From the IMG/VR virus record IMGVR_UViG_3300023171_000021, positions 1-45,278 of that record: a DNA stretch of 45,278 bases, one strand, 5' to 3'. A model generated the notes under the pieces. The model was not told the DNA's origin, searched no databases, and was given only the letters and a program-made list of their open reading frames with translations. Numbering within the stretch: position 1 is the stretch's first letter; every line of letters starts with the position of its first letter. The DNA is from a virus. Shown here piece by piece: positions 10,801 through 18,366 of this stretch. The position numbers and the translations under genes were made by a program.

Positions 10801-12447
10801 AAGATTACTAAACTTAATGCTGATAAGCTGTCCAAAAAAGTATCCCAAAAAGAATACTTAGCTCAAAAGAAAGATCTAACTAATTGGTTAAGAATAGAAG
10901 AGGGTAAAGTATCTTCTAGTGAACTTGAAGGTGATTTAGTAAACAACTTAATTGCATTCAGAGCTATGGCTGAGAACTTTGAAGCTATGAGTAATGTGGA
11001 AGCTGATATTAAAGCTATCCAACGTGTAGTTGAAGATAGAACTTATATTAAAACAGATTCAACAGGACAAAAGCTATTAAAGAAAATAGGTGGTGGTTCT
11101 GTATTACAACAGGATAAGGAATCATTAGCTGCCCGTAGAGTACGTAAGTATATGAAGATGGTATTCTATGCTGATGAAGAGTTTAATAAGACTACAATGG
11201 CAATGGTAGCTCAACGACTTCAGCAACTTACGTCTTTAAAAGGTATTGGTTTCAACGTATTTGGTGGTGTAAATAACTATGTAATGGGTAGGATTAACAA
11301 TGCTGTAGAAGCAGCAGGTAATCATCACTATACATGGAAATCATCTACTAGAGCTAATATAGCTTTTAATAAAGAATTAGTTCCAGGTTGGTTAGGAAAA
11401 GTAGGACGTAATCCAGGATCATATGCTGAAGAAAAAAATGGATCTAAATATGAAGCTTTAGTAGAAAAGTTTAGAATTGTAAGAAAAAATCAACAAGATT
11501 CAGGTAGAGTAGATCCATTATCTTGGGCATATATCATACAAGAAGGAGGTGAGTATAATGTACAATCTAAGACTGGTATTGCAATACTTATGGATAAACA
11601 GCTAACTAACTCTATTACAGGAGAAACTGAATCTATATATGATGCATATGAATTTAATCCTAATACTAATCAACTTAAATTAAAACCTGGATATACGTTG
11701 TTAGATGAAGAAAGACATAAACAAACCAATTATATATATGAAGTAAATAAAAAGATACATGGTAACTATGCTTTTGGTGATAGAATGGTTATTCAAGAAC
11801 ATTGGATAGGTTCACTAGCAGCTCAGTTTCATAAATGGGTTTATCCTTCATATAAAAATAGATTTAAATCTAGATATATGGATCAGAACTTAGGTGAACT
11901 TGAAGGGAGATATCTTACTGTATGGAGTCTAATTAAATATATAGCTCAATCAGAGGGTGCTATATATGATAGAATTAAATCTGGTTGGGCAAATATGGAT
12001 GATATGCAGATAGCTAATATGAGAAAAAATATGGCTGAACTTGGATTTCTTATGTCTTCAATAGCAATGTATAATATAGTAGCTTTAGTAGGTGCAGGTG
12101 TTCCTGATGAAGATGAAGAACTTAAAAGATTTATGAACTTCTTACAATATCAACAATCAAGACAAGCAAAAGAATTACTTACTCTGGTTCCTATATTTGG
12201 TTTACAAGAACAATTTCAATTGGCTAAATCTCCTATAGCAGTATTAGGTACAGCTAAAGATTTTGGTGATGTATTATTATCTGCATTGAAACTACCTATT
12301 CCTCCTTATGATAAGAACTATTATGAAAAAGGTGTTCATAAAGGTGATTTAAAAGCTTGGAAAGAACTTAAAGATGTTATTCCAGCATTAGCTATGCTCA
12401 ACAGATGGGATTCATTTGAGACTGTTAAATCATTTTATATTAAATAA
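7900..12447 (+). CDS. Giant presumed virion cargo protein with internal PD-(D/E)XK nuclease-like domain
   Basis: Seen: 1,515 aa, starting 16 bases after the polymerase stop. A RecB-like PD-(D/E)XK signature spans roughly residues 145-350: A-M-D at D272, I-I-D-L-K at D286/K288, then Q325-x3-Y329. The rest is long, mostly helical and charged. A hydrophobic stretch near residues 1385-1405 (A-M-Y-N-I-V-A-L-V-G) could contact a membrane. Known: crAss-like phages carry very large proteins beside the virion polymerase, some of which are capsid cargo ejected with DNA. Inferred: this is such a protein, with the nuclease acting on host or phage DNA at entry or during packaging. Linkage to the polymerase gene suggests joint late expression. 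The nuclease fold is reasonably supported; activity and virion location are not shown by sequence. Confidence 0.65.
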   Translation: MAACQVYRSEDKIEKVLATNEQPSILYKDLVKYVQDKGAAKVIASTPYIQSALAEGKLLNDSVEEIALGLWSIAYSDDYMKMFKGMVGLGLPFADVNGEPKFSSFNSTVLTGGNFKKGGPSYVLDVATAKIVNKAISRGNILQQRIAEALMISPDNPVILEPIEHVYHDVDGNPYTSTTTAIKGKLHDPNNLYGINREYGQAFDKILEGIITRTPWTELQKDPLLAVLSETQQKEAFNVLQAYITGLTADGSIVIPQVILGDPGSRIAGAMDVLVIKPNGKLKIIDLKVSKNSINDDAYRNNPYPVSEGSLLEGSLTTKQQHGIQVAVYKKLAELQGFEVEATESVHINLKLDANKAITEFIFEGIESHSPSQNAAFVNKIIPTKISSAFKYNELREKLGINNPVDNDDFLSEEEALPEEELEGDMFDKLYNRVEKIVDALEVRKGYFEKLKDSISFRPKQVTVDKINELIIMLGSDLEQDKPSLAYGRFLNYTKDELNKIIDFVINDANKDRKEYASVLIEADKFLESYRGLIKYQGFGSKDQQILMGTVLDTLDDAKDTIDRALQEHTQRLYQKYSNEPLTKEQLDSILQEVNDISSEDYYLGDIATSTDPLLATIDKIVKNGVQTALDKTDTAIDNIKSLGKSLLSSLGISKPKSDTYDFMKVFNAAGKWTGRYVTRVGQQYWEKYYELRSHLKEKDGTMKQYIPISNVNTASKEDIAYNKQLYIDKTNNRKFQSAEIGTASGMEDGDYHKYSDAFKAIRDKYEYLEVVENADKETRYYWNKKETVSHEDYDLYRAKYFNKVEYMGPNIDPKTGEFEGAVSLKTGFFPKSEYVEIRDVARNGMDLRDPKYVKLSNPSSPVERAQSEFYKGWTNEMDTTLEKLPPDVQRSMNGKVGRIRSSFIEAMTKNGSGFYEAVSKKMRNFFTADVYTNQRIVDEKGQIAESVPIMYVGKLQSEKSVQNIKDKITKLNADKLSKKVSQKEYLAQKKDLTNWLRIEEGKVSSSELEGDLVNNLIAFRAMAENFEAMSNVEADIKAIQRVVEDRTYIKTDSTGQKLLKKIGGGSVLQQDKESLAARRVRKYMKMVFYADEEFNKTTMAMVAQRLQQLTSLKGIGFNVFGGVNNYVMGRINNAVEAAGNHHYTWKSSTRANIAFNKELVPGWLGKVGRNPGSYAEEKNGSKYEALVEKFRIVRKNQQDSGRVDPLSWAYIIQEGGEYNVQSKTGIAILMDKQLTNSITGETESIYDAYEFNPNTNQLKLKPGYTLLDEERHKQTNYIYEVNKKIHGNYAFGDRMVIQEHWIGSLAAQFHKWVYPSYKNRFKSRYMDQNLGELEGRYLTVWSLIKYIAQSEGAIYDRIKSGWANMDDMQIANMRKNMAELGFLMSSIAMYNIVALVGAGVPDEDEELKRFMNFLQYQQSRQAKELLTLVPIFGLQEQFQLAKSPIAVLGTAKDFGDVLLSALKLPIPPYDKNYYEKGVHKGDLKAWKELKDVIPALAMLNRWDSFETVKSFYIK

Positions 12448-12450
12448 AAA

Positions 12451-12469
12451 TGGGGGATTAACTCCCCCA
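12451..12469. terminator. Bidirectional hairpin terminator between converging blocks
   Basis: Perfect 7-bp stem TGGGGGA/TCCCCCA with a 5-base TTAAC loop, A-rich on the left and T-rich on the right (CTCTTTTAT). It sits 3 bases after the stop of the giant cargo gene and 5 bases from the end of the opposing 60-aa gene, so it can end transcripts from both strands. Confidence 0.9.
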
Positions 12470-12474
12470 CTCTT

Positions 12475-12657
12475 TTATAACTCATATAGTGTATATGTAA
12501 ATAAGATAAATAATAATCCTATTTGGATATCTGTAGTCATCATCTTTATGTCTGAAGAATCTTCTTTCTCCATTATCTCATAACCTCTACGAAAGTTAAT
12601 TCCTAAAAGTATTTGAAAAGGACTTAAGAAATCTATTTTTAAATGGTGTGCCTTCAT
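12475..12657 (-). CDS. Small protein with C-terminal membrane segment, unknown function
   Basis: Sixty residues, last gene of the leftward block. Its ATG overlaps the TGA of the upstream gene in an ATGA arrangement, typical of translational coupling. Residues ~43-60 (T-D-I-Q-I-G-L-L-F-I-L-F-T-Y-T-L-Y) are hydrophobic and may form one membrane helix; the first 40 residues are charged. No family recognised. Its position right before a strong terminator with tight coupling favours a real gene, but the short length keeps confidence moderate. Confidence 0.5.
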   Translation of the reverse strand: MKAHHLKIDFLSPFQILLGINFRRGYEIMEKEDSSDIKMMTTDIQIGLLFILFTYTLYEL

Positions 12658-13082
12658 GATTCAAATTTAGTTATTTGTTCATAACAGAAAGAATCAAGTT
12701 TAGCATGTTTTATATAACCATTAATATAACCAACTATATTACTAGTTCCTACAGGATTAAATGAATGTACTAATGATCTAGGGAAGTTCATATCTGGATT
12801 ATCCTGATGTAACTCACATACATATTTAGCACAATCTAATCCTGTCTTTTCTTTATATAAATCATATGCTGGTAGTTGTCTACCAAACTTTCTGAATTGC
12901 TCATAATAGTCATCCATATGTTCATCAGCTAAGTCATGATCATATGATATAAGATCAGGCATACCATTATCAGTAATATATTGAACAAACTCATTATAAC
13001 TCCTTACAATAATCCATTCATCATATTCTGGTATAGTTTCTATAGGTGTTCTTACGTCATCAAGATATAGTGCTTTCTTCAT
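12654..13082 (-). CDS. Cyclic-phosphate processing receiver (cREC)-like domain protein
   Basis: Seen: 142 aa beginning K-A-L-Y-L-D-D-V-R-T-P (D8, D9), then W-I-I-V-R-S-Y-N-E-F and I-S-Y-D-H-D-L (D48, D50), an order typical of the small stand-alone receiver-like cREC family (PF20274). Known: cREC proteins look like response-regulator receivers with an acidic pocket and were proposed to act on cyclic phosphate ends or nucleotides; phage copies are common and not well studied. It overlaps the upstream gene by 23 bases. No histidine kinase is nearby, so two-component signalling is unlikely. Family call is good; biochemical role is inference. Confidence 0.7.
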   Translation of the reverse strand: MKKALYLDDVRTPIETIPEYDEWIIVRSYNEFVQYITDNGMPDLISYDHDLADEHMDDYYEQFRKFGRQLPAYDLYKEKTGLDCAKYVCELHQDNPDMNFPRSLVHSFNPVGTSNIVGYINGYIKHAKLDSFCYEQITKFES

Positions 13083-13350
13083 TTGTTTCTATATTAACCC
13101 AACCTTCATCCATAATGGTATCAAGTTCTTCTTCTACAGCATTCATATCAACTCCATCTTTAATCATTTTCTTATTAAGAAAGATCATTGTTGTTATAGT
13201 TTGATCCTGTAGCTTTTTTAACTTGTCTGCCATTTTCTTTACATCAGGATCTTTACTAACTCTAGCTTCATGAACAGCTACCTCTAAATTTTTTATTAAT
13301 AGACTGCTATATACATAGCTAAGTACTATTGCTTGTTTTTTATGTGTCAT
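13060..13350 (-). CDS. Helical small protein, unknown function
   Basis: Ninety-six residues, predicted mostly alpha-helical by composition: a hydrophobic start (A-I-V-L-S-Y-V-Y-S-S-L-L-I-K-N-L) followed by a charged helix (V-K-K-M-A-D-K-L-K-K-L-Q-D) and an acidic C-terminus. It overlaps both neighbours (23 and 11 bases), which supports translation within the operon. No catalytic motif or family recognised. Confidence 0.6.
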   Translation of the reverse strand: MTHKKQAIVLSYVYSSLLIKNLEVAVHEARVSKDPDVKKMADKLKKLQDQTITTMIFLNKKMIKDGVDMNAVEEELDTIMDEGWVNIETNEESTIS

Positions 13351-13669
13351 TCTCTATTTTTTCTGTAATCATACCTTCTATAAGGTATAAGTAATTATGT
13401 GCATCATTCATCTTTTCATCAATTAATGATACAGATGGTTTAATCCCTTTCTCTAAAGAAGATAATATATCTTTTATAGATTGAAGATGTTTTGATAATA
13501 GCTCCCAAGCATATTTCTCTGGAGTATTATTATATGATATACCTACACCTTGTTTAAAATTAGCAAATACTTCTTCTTCAGAAGCATACTCATCATTCTT
13601 TGATTTAAACACACCAATTGATTTCTCAACTCTGTGTTCTATAATATGGTTAAACCTCTTTCTGTTCAT
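13340..13669 (-). CDS. Nmad1/DUF1599-like nucleotide-modification-associated protein
   Basis: Seen: 109 aa with K-N-D-E-Y-A, N-F-K-Q-G, T-P-E-K-Y-A-W-E-L-L-S-K-H-L-Q-S-I-K-D-I and a D-E-K-M-N-D-A-H-N-Y-L-Y-L-I-E-G-M-I tail. This pattern resembles DUF1599 (nucleotide modification associated domain 1), an all-helical family found next to phage nucleotide enzymes. Context agrees: ThyX and a MazG-like protein are encoded just upstream. A role in the nucleotide pool or in modified bases is inferred from family and neighbours. It overlaps the hidden 52-aa ORF upstream by 20 bases. Confidence 0.55.
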   Translation of the reverse strand: MNRKRFNHIIEHRVEKSIGVFKSKNDEYASEEEVFANFKQGVGISYNNTPEKYAWELLSKHLQSIKDILSSLEKGIKPSVSLIDEKMNDAHNYLYLIEGMITEKIENDT

Positions 13670-13808
13670 CTTTAGTATTTATTTCTCTTACTTTTTCTAA
13701 TAATGTTTTGGTAACATCTACTAAATATTTTTCTGAACATTCTGTTTCTATTTCTAGACCAGGACGTAAAAGAGGTGTTTTTACTTTTACTTTATATATA
13801 TTATTCAT
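13650..13808 (-). CDS. Previously unlisted 52-aa ORF filling the gap after thyX
   Basis: Found by translating the 131-base gap between the ThyX gene and the DUF1599-like gene. ATG at 13806-13808 overlaps the end of thyX by 8 bases, the frame runs 52 codons to TAA at 13650-13652, and it overlaps the next start by 20 bases, exactly the spacing style of this operon. The product starts M-N-N-I-Y-K-V-K-V-K-T-P-L-L-R-P-G and has an amphipathic C-terminal helix (Y-L-V-D-V-T-K-T-L-L-E-K-V-R-E-I). No family recognised. Gap-free tiling is the main evidence. Confidence 0.65.
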   Translation of the reverse strand: MNNIYKVKVKTPLLRPGLEIETECSEKYLVDVTKTLLEKVREINTKDEQKEV

Positions 13809-14481
13809 CTTCCCAGGCTTTTAATGTATGTTCAAATGGATTCCCTGGTATTTCTTTAACTAACTTTAACATTTCAGCAGCAACTTCTCTTATCTCTAAT
13901 TGAGCATGTGGAGAATTACGTAACTTAATGAAATTAGCAAAAGATCTCATATTAAAACTAACATCACCCTGTATCTGTGAAGCATATGTTTTAAAATATC
14001 TAGCAGATTCTTTAGCTCTTTTTCTTCCTAATACAGGAGTAATATCTTCTAAAGCTTGATGATATAATTCATTACCTAATTCGTTATATCTTTCTAAAAC
14101 TTGTGTCCAAGTTTCATAACCATGTAAGAAATTAACTGTATAAGAGTTAAATTTATCAATATCAAATTCGATTCCTATCCAATCTTCAGGTGAATATGTC
14201 TTATCCTCTTTTAACTCTTTATATCTAGCAGATTCACCATTAAATGATGATATTCTATGTTTTAATAAATGTATATGGGATGCAATATCTGTATCTACAA
14301 GAAAGTGAACAACACCCTTTTCGAATGGAGTTTCATGCCCATCTTTCCATAACTGATTAATAAGCTTAGGTATCCTAGCTTTCTTCTCTTCTGATAATTT
14401 TCTACTAGTACTAGTCCAAGCTGAACTTGCAATAACAGTATCAGATCCATAAAAACCTATAAGTTCTACTGTATTCTTCAA
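13801..14481 (-). CDS. thyX: Flavin-dependent thymidylate synthase ThyX
   Basis: Makes dTMP from dUMP using FAD, NADPH and methylenetetrahydrofolate. Seen: 226 aa, normal for ThyX. The signature region reads H-L-L-K-H-R-I-S-S-F-N-G-E-S-A-R-Y; the RHR-x7-S core is present as K74-H75-R76...S84, with the first Arg replaced by Lys. C-terminal F-A-N-F-I-K-L-R-N-S-P-H-A-Q-L-E-I-R matches the conserved ThyX helix that contributes to the active site. The stop is directly before the 66-aa gene's coding end (no gap), so it is co-transcribed. Phage ThyX supports dTMP supply during replication of an AT-rich genome. High confidence in family. Confidence 0.93.
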   Translation of the reverse strand: MKNTVELIGFYGSDTVIASSAWTSTSRKLSEEKKARIPKLINQLWKDGHETPFEKGVVHFLVDTDIASHIHLLKHRISSFNGESARYKELKEDKTYSPEDWIGIEFDIDKFNSYTVNFLHGYETWTQVLERYNELGNELYHQALEDITPVLGRKRAKESARYFKTYASQIQGDVSFNMRSFANFIKLRNSPHAQLEIREVAAEMLKLVKEIPGNPFEHTLKAWEDE

Positions 14482-14682
14482 TTAGTTTTTAGTTTCATAA
14501 TGACCTCTAATGTGATGTTCTAAAATAACTTCATCATCAGTCTTTAAAAAATCTTTAACAAAATCAACAACTTTTTGATCTACACCGACCTTATCTGCTA
14601 GACTTTGTTTCTTTTCTGGTTTCTTATCCTCTTTATGAGTTTTAATCTCTTTCTCTTTATGATCTTCTTTTTTCTCAGTCAT
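14482..14682 (-). CDS. Highly charged small protein, unknown function
   Basis: Sixty-six residues. The first half is almost entirely Lys, Glu and Asp (probably disordered), followed by a helix V-D-Q-K-V-V-D-F-V-K-D-F-L-K and a short H-H-I-R-G-H-Y tail. It is packed between thyX (no gap) and the next gene (2 bases). No family recognised. A DNA- or protein-binding adaptor is possible but not shown. Confidence 0.55.
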   Translation of the reverse strand: MTEKKEDHKEKEIKTHKEDKKPEKKQSLADKVGVDQKVVDFVKDFLKTDDEVILEHHIRGHYETKN

Positions 14683-14684
14683 GA

Positions 14685-14888
14685 TTATTTGATTATAATT
14701 ATATTATCTTTTTGTTCTAACTCTGTACAATAACCTTGTAACACAAGATATGGTTGTATTTTATTTCTTTTAGTTTGACAAGGTACTTTACAATCTACAT
14801 TTTCTGTAGAATAACAACTACCTCTAAAATGAACACTCATCTTTTTATCAGATCTTCTATAATGATAGAAAAATCTATATTGTTTCAT
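14685..14888 (-). CDS. Small Cys-containing protein, unknown function
   Basis: Sixty-seven residues, basic and aromatic at the start (Y-R-F-F-Y-H-Y-R-R), with Cys at about 25, 33, 37 and 54 and a V-H-F-R-G-S-C pattern. The order suggests a small beta-rich fold, perhaps metal-stabilised, but it is not a standard zinc ribbon. It starts on the base where the upstream MazG-like gene stops, implying coupling. No family recognised. Confidence 0.55.
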   Translation of the reverse strand: MKQYRFFYHYRRSDKKMSVHFRGSCYSTENVDCKVPCQTKRNKIQPYLVLQGYCTELEQKDNIIIIK

Positions 14889-15298
14889 TATTTAACTAAA
14901 TGAGTAATATCTACTGGTCTATAAGTAGATGGTTTAAGTATTTTACCTAATGGTCTTTTAGTATCAAGTATTCCATTTTCACCATTAATAATAGGTTTAC
15001 CATTTTCATCTAACTTAGACATATTATTATCATGTATTGCAGCGAATACATCTTCAATAATATTCTGCATACCATGTTTTAATATAGTTCCACATAAGAT
15101 AACTAACTTATCTCCTAGAGCATCTGCTATTTCTACTAAATCATCTTCCTGACAAGCTTTTAAATATTCATCATTTTCTTCTTTCATAAGATCATATCTT
15201 AATAGATAATCTATCTCATCAATATTAGAAGGTGATTCACCATTTTTTACACCAAATGATGTATGGAATTGTTCAATTTTATTTAATTGATCTTTCAT
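14888..15298 (-). CDS. MazG/PRA-PH-like nucleotide pyrophosphohydrolase
   Basis: Seen: 136 aa with the all-alpha NTP pyrophosphohydrolase pattern E-E-x-x-E (E40, E41, E44) then E-I-A-D-A-L-G-D (E56, D59, D63), the Mg-binding residues of the MazG/HisE-like superfamily, followed by the N-N-M-S-K-L-D region seen in phage phosphoribosyl-ATP-diphosphatase-like proteins. Known role: hydrolyses NTPs or dNTPs to the monophosphate, cleaning the pool or lowering alarmones. Near thyX, so feeding nucleotide monophosphates is plausible. Substrate unknown. Confidence 0.75.
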   Translation of the reverse strand: MKDQLNKIEQFHTSFGVKNGESPSNIDEIDYLLRYDLMKEENDEYLKACQEDDLVEIADALGDKLVILCGTILKHGMQNIIEDVFAAIHDNNMSKLDENGKPIINGENGILDTKRPLGKILKPSTYRPVDITHLVK

Positions 15299-15528
15299 TT
15301 TTTACGTTTATAGTCTTCTGAATAATATTCTTGACTTGTTAAGTGATATCCTTGACATCCTTCACAAAAGTAAACTCTTTTTTGTTCTTTCTTTTTAATC
15401 CGTCTATTTCTACGTTGTAATGTGACAGGGTCCCAGTTCCTGAAACCAAATCCAAACATTGAGTCTTTAGCTTCAGAAACTGATTCAAAAGTAGTTTTAC
15501 CCGTCAAATTACATTTATAACGTTTCAT
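15295..15528 (-). CDS. Small basic protein with CxxC element, unknown function
   Basis: Seventy-seven residues, very basic (R-R-N-R-R-I-K-K-K-E-Q-K-R), with a Y-F-C-E-G-C-Q-G-Y-H-L-T element and an early Cys in K-C-N-L-T-G-K. The Cys pair plus His resembles a minimal zinc site seen in small phage nucleic-acid-binding proteins. It overlaps the MazG-like gene by 4 bases. No family recognised; RNA or DNA binding is a guess from charge. Confidence 0.55.
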   Translation of the reverse strand: MKRYKCNLTGKTTFESVSEAKDSMFGFGFRNWDPVTLQRRNRRIKKKEQKRVYFCEGCQGYHLTSQEYYSEDYKRKK

Positions 15529-15529
15529 C

Positions 15530-16339
15530 TCATGAAATAAATATTACACTTGGTATTTTTGATACAAAATCATGATCATCTATTAGTTCTTGATTAACTG
15601 ATTTAGGTGTTTCATTTGGTAAATATAACTCTTTTGGTTTAATTTCTTCAGAGAAACTATCTTGAAAGAATAAATAACTATCAATATGATCATTCATAAA
15701 TTGTTTAGGATGTGAGTCTCTCAATCCTTCAGCAAAAGATTTATATATATCCCAACCTGTTTCTATAGTATTAGTTAATAACCAATCTTTTATTACAGAT
15801 GCTTGAGATGTAGTTAAAATATTAAACTGTACATACAATATACCTAAACTAATAGCAGCTACTTCTAAATTAGCTACAGAACCTTTAAGTGTATCTTTAA
15901 ATTTAATGATTTCATTAAAACTATTAAATATATATGATATTTCTAATTGTAGATCAGAAAATATTTCATCTTTATATTTAATTGCATCAGATGATCTTCT
16001 AGCTTTTGTAACTGGAGTTTGTACACCTTTTACAACTATTAATCCATCTGTAGTAGTTGCTGAGCTATTACATTGAAATCTGATAGCTTTATGATAACTA
16101 TGTGTCCAAGTAAGACTCATAAATATATCTGGATCAGAATTTATACCATCATCTAAAATAAATGTTGCAGTTACTGTATCTCCATTACTACTAGGTTTGT
16201 ATATTACATATTTAACTCTTAAATTCTTTTCTTCTAATAATCTATATGTTTCATCAATTACATCAGAATAAGAGACAAGACCTGTCACTTTGATATCCTT
16301 AATCTCTTGTTCTGTTTTGTATTCTATTTTTATTGGCAT
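15530..16339 (-). CDS. Conserved phage-type protein with weak DUF932-like pattern
   Basis: Seen: 269 aa. The middle part (M-S-L-T-W-T-H-S-Y-H-K-A-I-R-F-Q-C-N followed by T-T-D-G-L-I-V-V-K-G) resembles the N-S-x-D-K...V-x-V-C-x-N-G core of DUF932-type phage/plasmid proteins, with several usual residues changed; the C-terminal part is helical. DUF932 proteins are widespread on mobile elements and poorly understood. It is downstream of DNA polymerase (1-base gap). Treat the family link as tentative; the gene itself is certain. Confidence 0.55.
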   Translation of the reverse strand: MPIKIEYKTEQEIKDIKVTGLVSYSDVIDETYRLLEEKNLRVKYVIYKPSSNGDTVTATFILDDGINSDPDIFMSLTWTHSYHKAIRFQCNSSATTTDGLIVVKGVQTPVTKARRSSDAIKYKDEIFSDLQLEISYIFNSFNEIIKFKDTLKGSVANLEVAAISLGILYVQFNILTTSQASVIKDWLLTNTIETGWDIYKSFAEGLRDSHPKQFMNDHIDSYLFFQDSFSEEIKPKELYLPNETPKSVNQELIDDHDFVSKIPSVIFIS

Positions 16340-16340
16340 T

Positions 16341-18305
16341 TTAAAATAATTCTAATTGTTGTGTTCCTTCTTTTATAACTTCTTCAACTCTATTTTCAAG
16401 ATTATAAATCTCATTATATATCTTCTCTAAGTAATATTCTTTATCTATAGGATAGTCTTCAAACTTTTTATTAACATCAATCTTATTACATTCAATCTGC
16501 ATCCATTTACCTGCCTCTAATTGACTTGTTGTTCCAGATATCTTATTATATTTAAGTAATTTATTACCTTCTTTAGAGATGTAATAACGTACAATCTTAT
16601 TAAGATCTCTTTCTATTACTTCTCCATCTTCAATATACTTTTCATATAATCTAAATCTGCCATCAACTTTAACTCCAGCACAGTAATCAAATATATTTTT
16701 GTTTGATTCTAAATAATCTTCTGGTAATGTACCATTAATAAAATACTCATGAATAGCTTTAGGTATAATTAAAAAGGATTTATTTTTATGAAAATAACCT
16801 ACTTTCTTTTTATCTTGATCTTCCCATTCATATCTACCTTTAGATTTAACATTTCCATTAGTATCTACAGCAATATAACTATTTACGTCACCTATGATCA
16901 TTTTGGTATAATCAGCATACTCTAGTTCTAGTTTAGTAAGCTTACACCATTCATTACATATTTCCATATATAGATCAGTATATTTCTCATCAAACATCAT
17001 TTCTAAACCATCTGTATTCTGCATTAATGGTTGAATACCTGGAATTCTTTCCCCAAGCATTTCATATAACATAGCTAGTAATAATTGACCATTAAGAGTA
17101 ATCTTCATAGTTAATTCTGGATCAAACATAAATGAGTTTGCTTCATTACTTAATCCATAAGTAGCATTTAATATAATCTTATATGTATAGTTAATTGGAT
17201 CTTTCTTAGGAATAAGCTGTCTCTCTGTATAAAAGAATCTGTACTCAGGTATAAATATCTCAGGTGGAATGTGTGCAGGAGACCAATTATTCTGCATAAT
17301 AAGATTAGGATAAAAACTAGTAACATCAGCAGATTTAATAACCTTACCGTTACCAGATTCATATATTCCTGTAGGAGCAGCACCATGTATTCCTCCTAAT
17401 GCAAATTTAGTTTTAGCACCTTTATATTCAAAGTTATATGTATATAATTTCTTACGTTGCTCTTTAGTCATCTTAGTATGAAAATCTATATTAAGATTCT
17501 CAACCCAGGTTTTAACAGCTTCAAACTTCATAGTTTTGAAGTCCACATAATCTAATATAATATCTCTACCTAATACATTATATCTTGGAGTTCTTAAAGC
17601 TTTAAATTCTTTAAGATCCATATTCATTGCAGAAGATAACTTAGGACCTAATATAGCTTTACTAATAGCCGTCTCTGAAGCAGAATATAAATCTAGATTA
17701 TAAAGTTCAGATAATTTAGCTCTTAACTCAATTCCTCCTTTAGAATATTCATATATCTTCTTAGTAGCACCTACATCATTCCAACAATAATCTATTACAG
17801 TTTGTAAATCATCATCATTTTCTATTCTTGTTGTATAATGAATAGGCATCTCTTCAATGTTATACCAATCCATAGAATACTCTGCCCATTTAAGACTAGT
17901 CTTTTTAGCTTTATTATCCCAGTGATTCTGCTTAAATAAATCTATATGTCTATGTTTGAAATTAGCAAAGTAATATGGAGGAAATTCACCTTTATTAATC
18001 TTTTCAATTACACCTCCAGCAAATCTTTGTATATCAGCAGATAATCTTTCTGAATCCATCTTAAGATATCTCCACTTATTCTTTAGAATATGGTGAGTTA
18101 CCTGACCATCAAATGCTAAACCATTAAAACTTATATGCCATTCTACATTAGTAATATTCTGCTCTAGAAAATCTATTAATTTAGCTATATCATTTCTATC
18201 CCTATTAATTACAAACTCATGTCTTTCATCAGTCTTATAATCTTCTGCACATAATATAGTACAGTTGACCATAGTTTCAAAATCTACTATCCAATTCTTA
18301 TTCAT
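16341..18305 (-). CDS. Family B DNA polymerase with 3'-5' exonuclease
   Basis: Seen: 654 aa. Exonuclease motifs: V-D-F-E (D8, E10), S-F-N-G-L-A-F-D, and Y-C-W-N-D-V-G-A. Polymerase motif A: A-D-V-T-S-F-Y-P-N (D327); motif B: Y-K-I-I-L-N-A-T-Y-G; motif C: Q-N-T-D-G with D432, where the first Asp of canonical D-T-D is Asn. Role: replicative copying of the phage genome with proofreading. Crassvirales members use either family A or family B polymerase; this one uses B. The gene sits directly downstream of a hairpin terminator (18323-18344), so it probably has its own promoter or receives read-through. Compact compared with cellular family B enzymes. Confidence 0.92.
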   Translation of the reverse strand: MNKNWIVDFETMVNCTILCAEDYKTDERHEFVINRDRNDIAKLIDFLEQNITNVEWHISFNGLAFDGQVTHHILKNKWRYLKMDSERLSADIQRFAGGVIEKINKGEFPPYYFANFKHRHIDLFKQNHWDNKAKKTSLKWAEYSMDWYNIEEMPIHYTTRIENDDDLQTVIDYCWNDVGATKKIYEYSKGGIELRAKLSELYNLDLYSASETAISKAILGPKLSSAMNMDLKEFKALRTPRYNVLGRDIILDYVDFKTMKFEAVKTWVENLNIDFHTKMTKEQRKKLYTYNFEYKGAKTKFALGGIHGAAPTGIYESGNGKVIKSADVTSFYPNLIMQNNWSPAHIPPEIFIPEYRFFYTERQLIPKKDPINYTYKIILNATYGLSNEANSFMFDPELTMKITLNGQLLLAMLYEMLGERIPGIQPLMQNTDGLEMMFDEKYTDLYMEICNEWCKLTKLELEYADYTKMIIGDVNSYIAVDTNGNVKSKGRYEWEDQDKKKVGYFHKNKSFLIIPKAIHEYFINGTLPEDYLESNKNIFDYCAGVKVDGRFRLYEKYIEDGEVIERDLNKIVRYYISKEGNKLLKYNKISGTTSQLEAGKWMQIECNKIDVNKKFEDYPIDKEYYLEKIYNEIYNLENRVEEVIKEGTQQLELF

Positions 18306-18322
18306 AATCTATAAGATAAAAA

Positions 18323-18344
18323 AAGAGGGGCTGAAACCCCTCTT
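18323..18344 (-). terminator. Intrinsic terminator after the 121-aa gene
   Basis: Perfect 8-bp stem AAGAGGGG/CCCCTCTT around a CTGAAA loop; read on the - strand it is followed by a T-run (complement of A-run at 18318-18322). It lies between the 121-aa gene and the DNA polymerase gene and would reduce leftward transcription into the polymerase gene. Confidence 0.85.
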
Positions 18345-18366
18345 AATTAACATGTGTATGACGACA

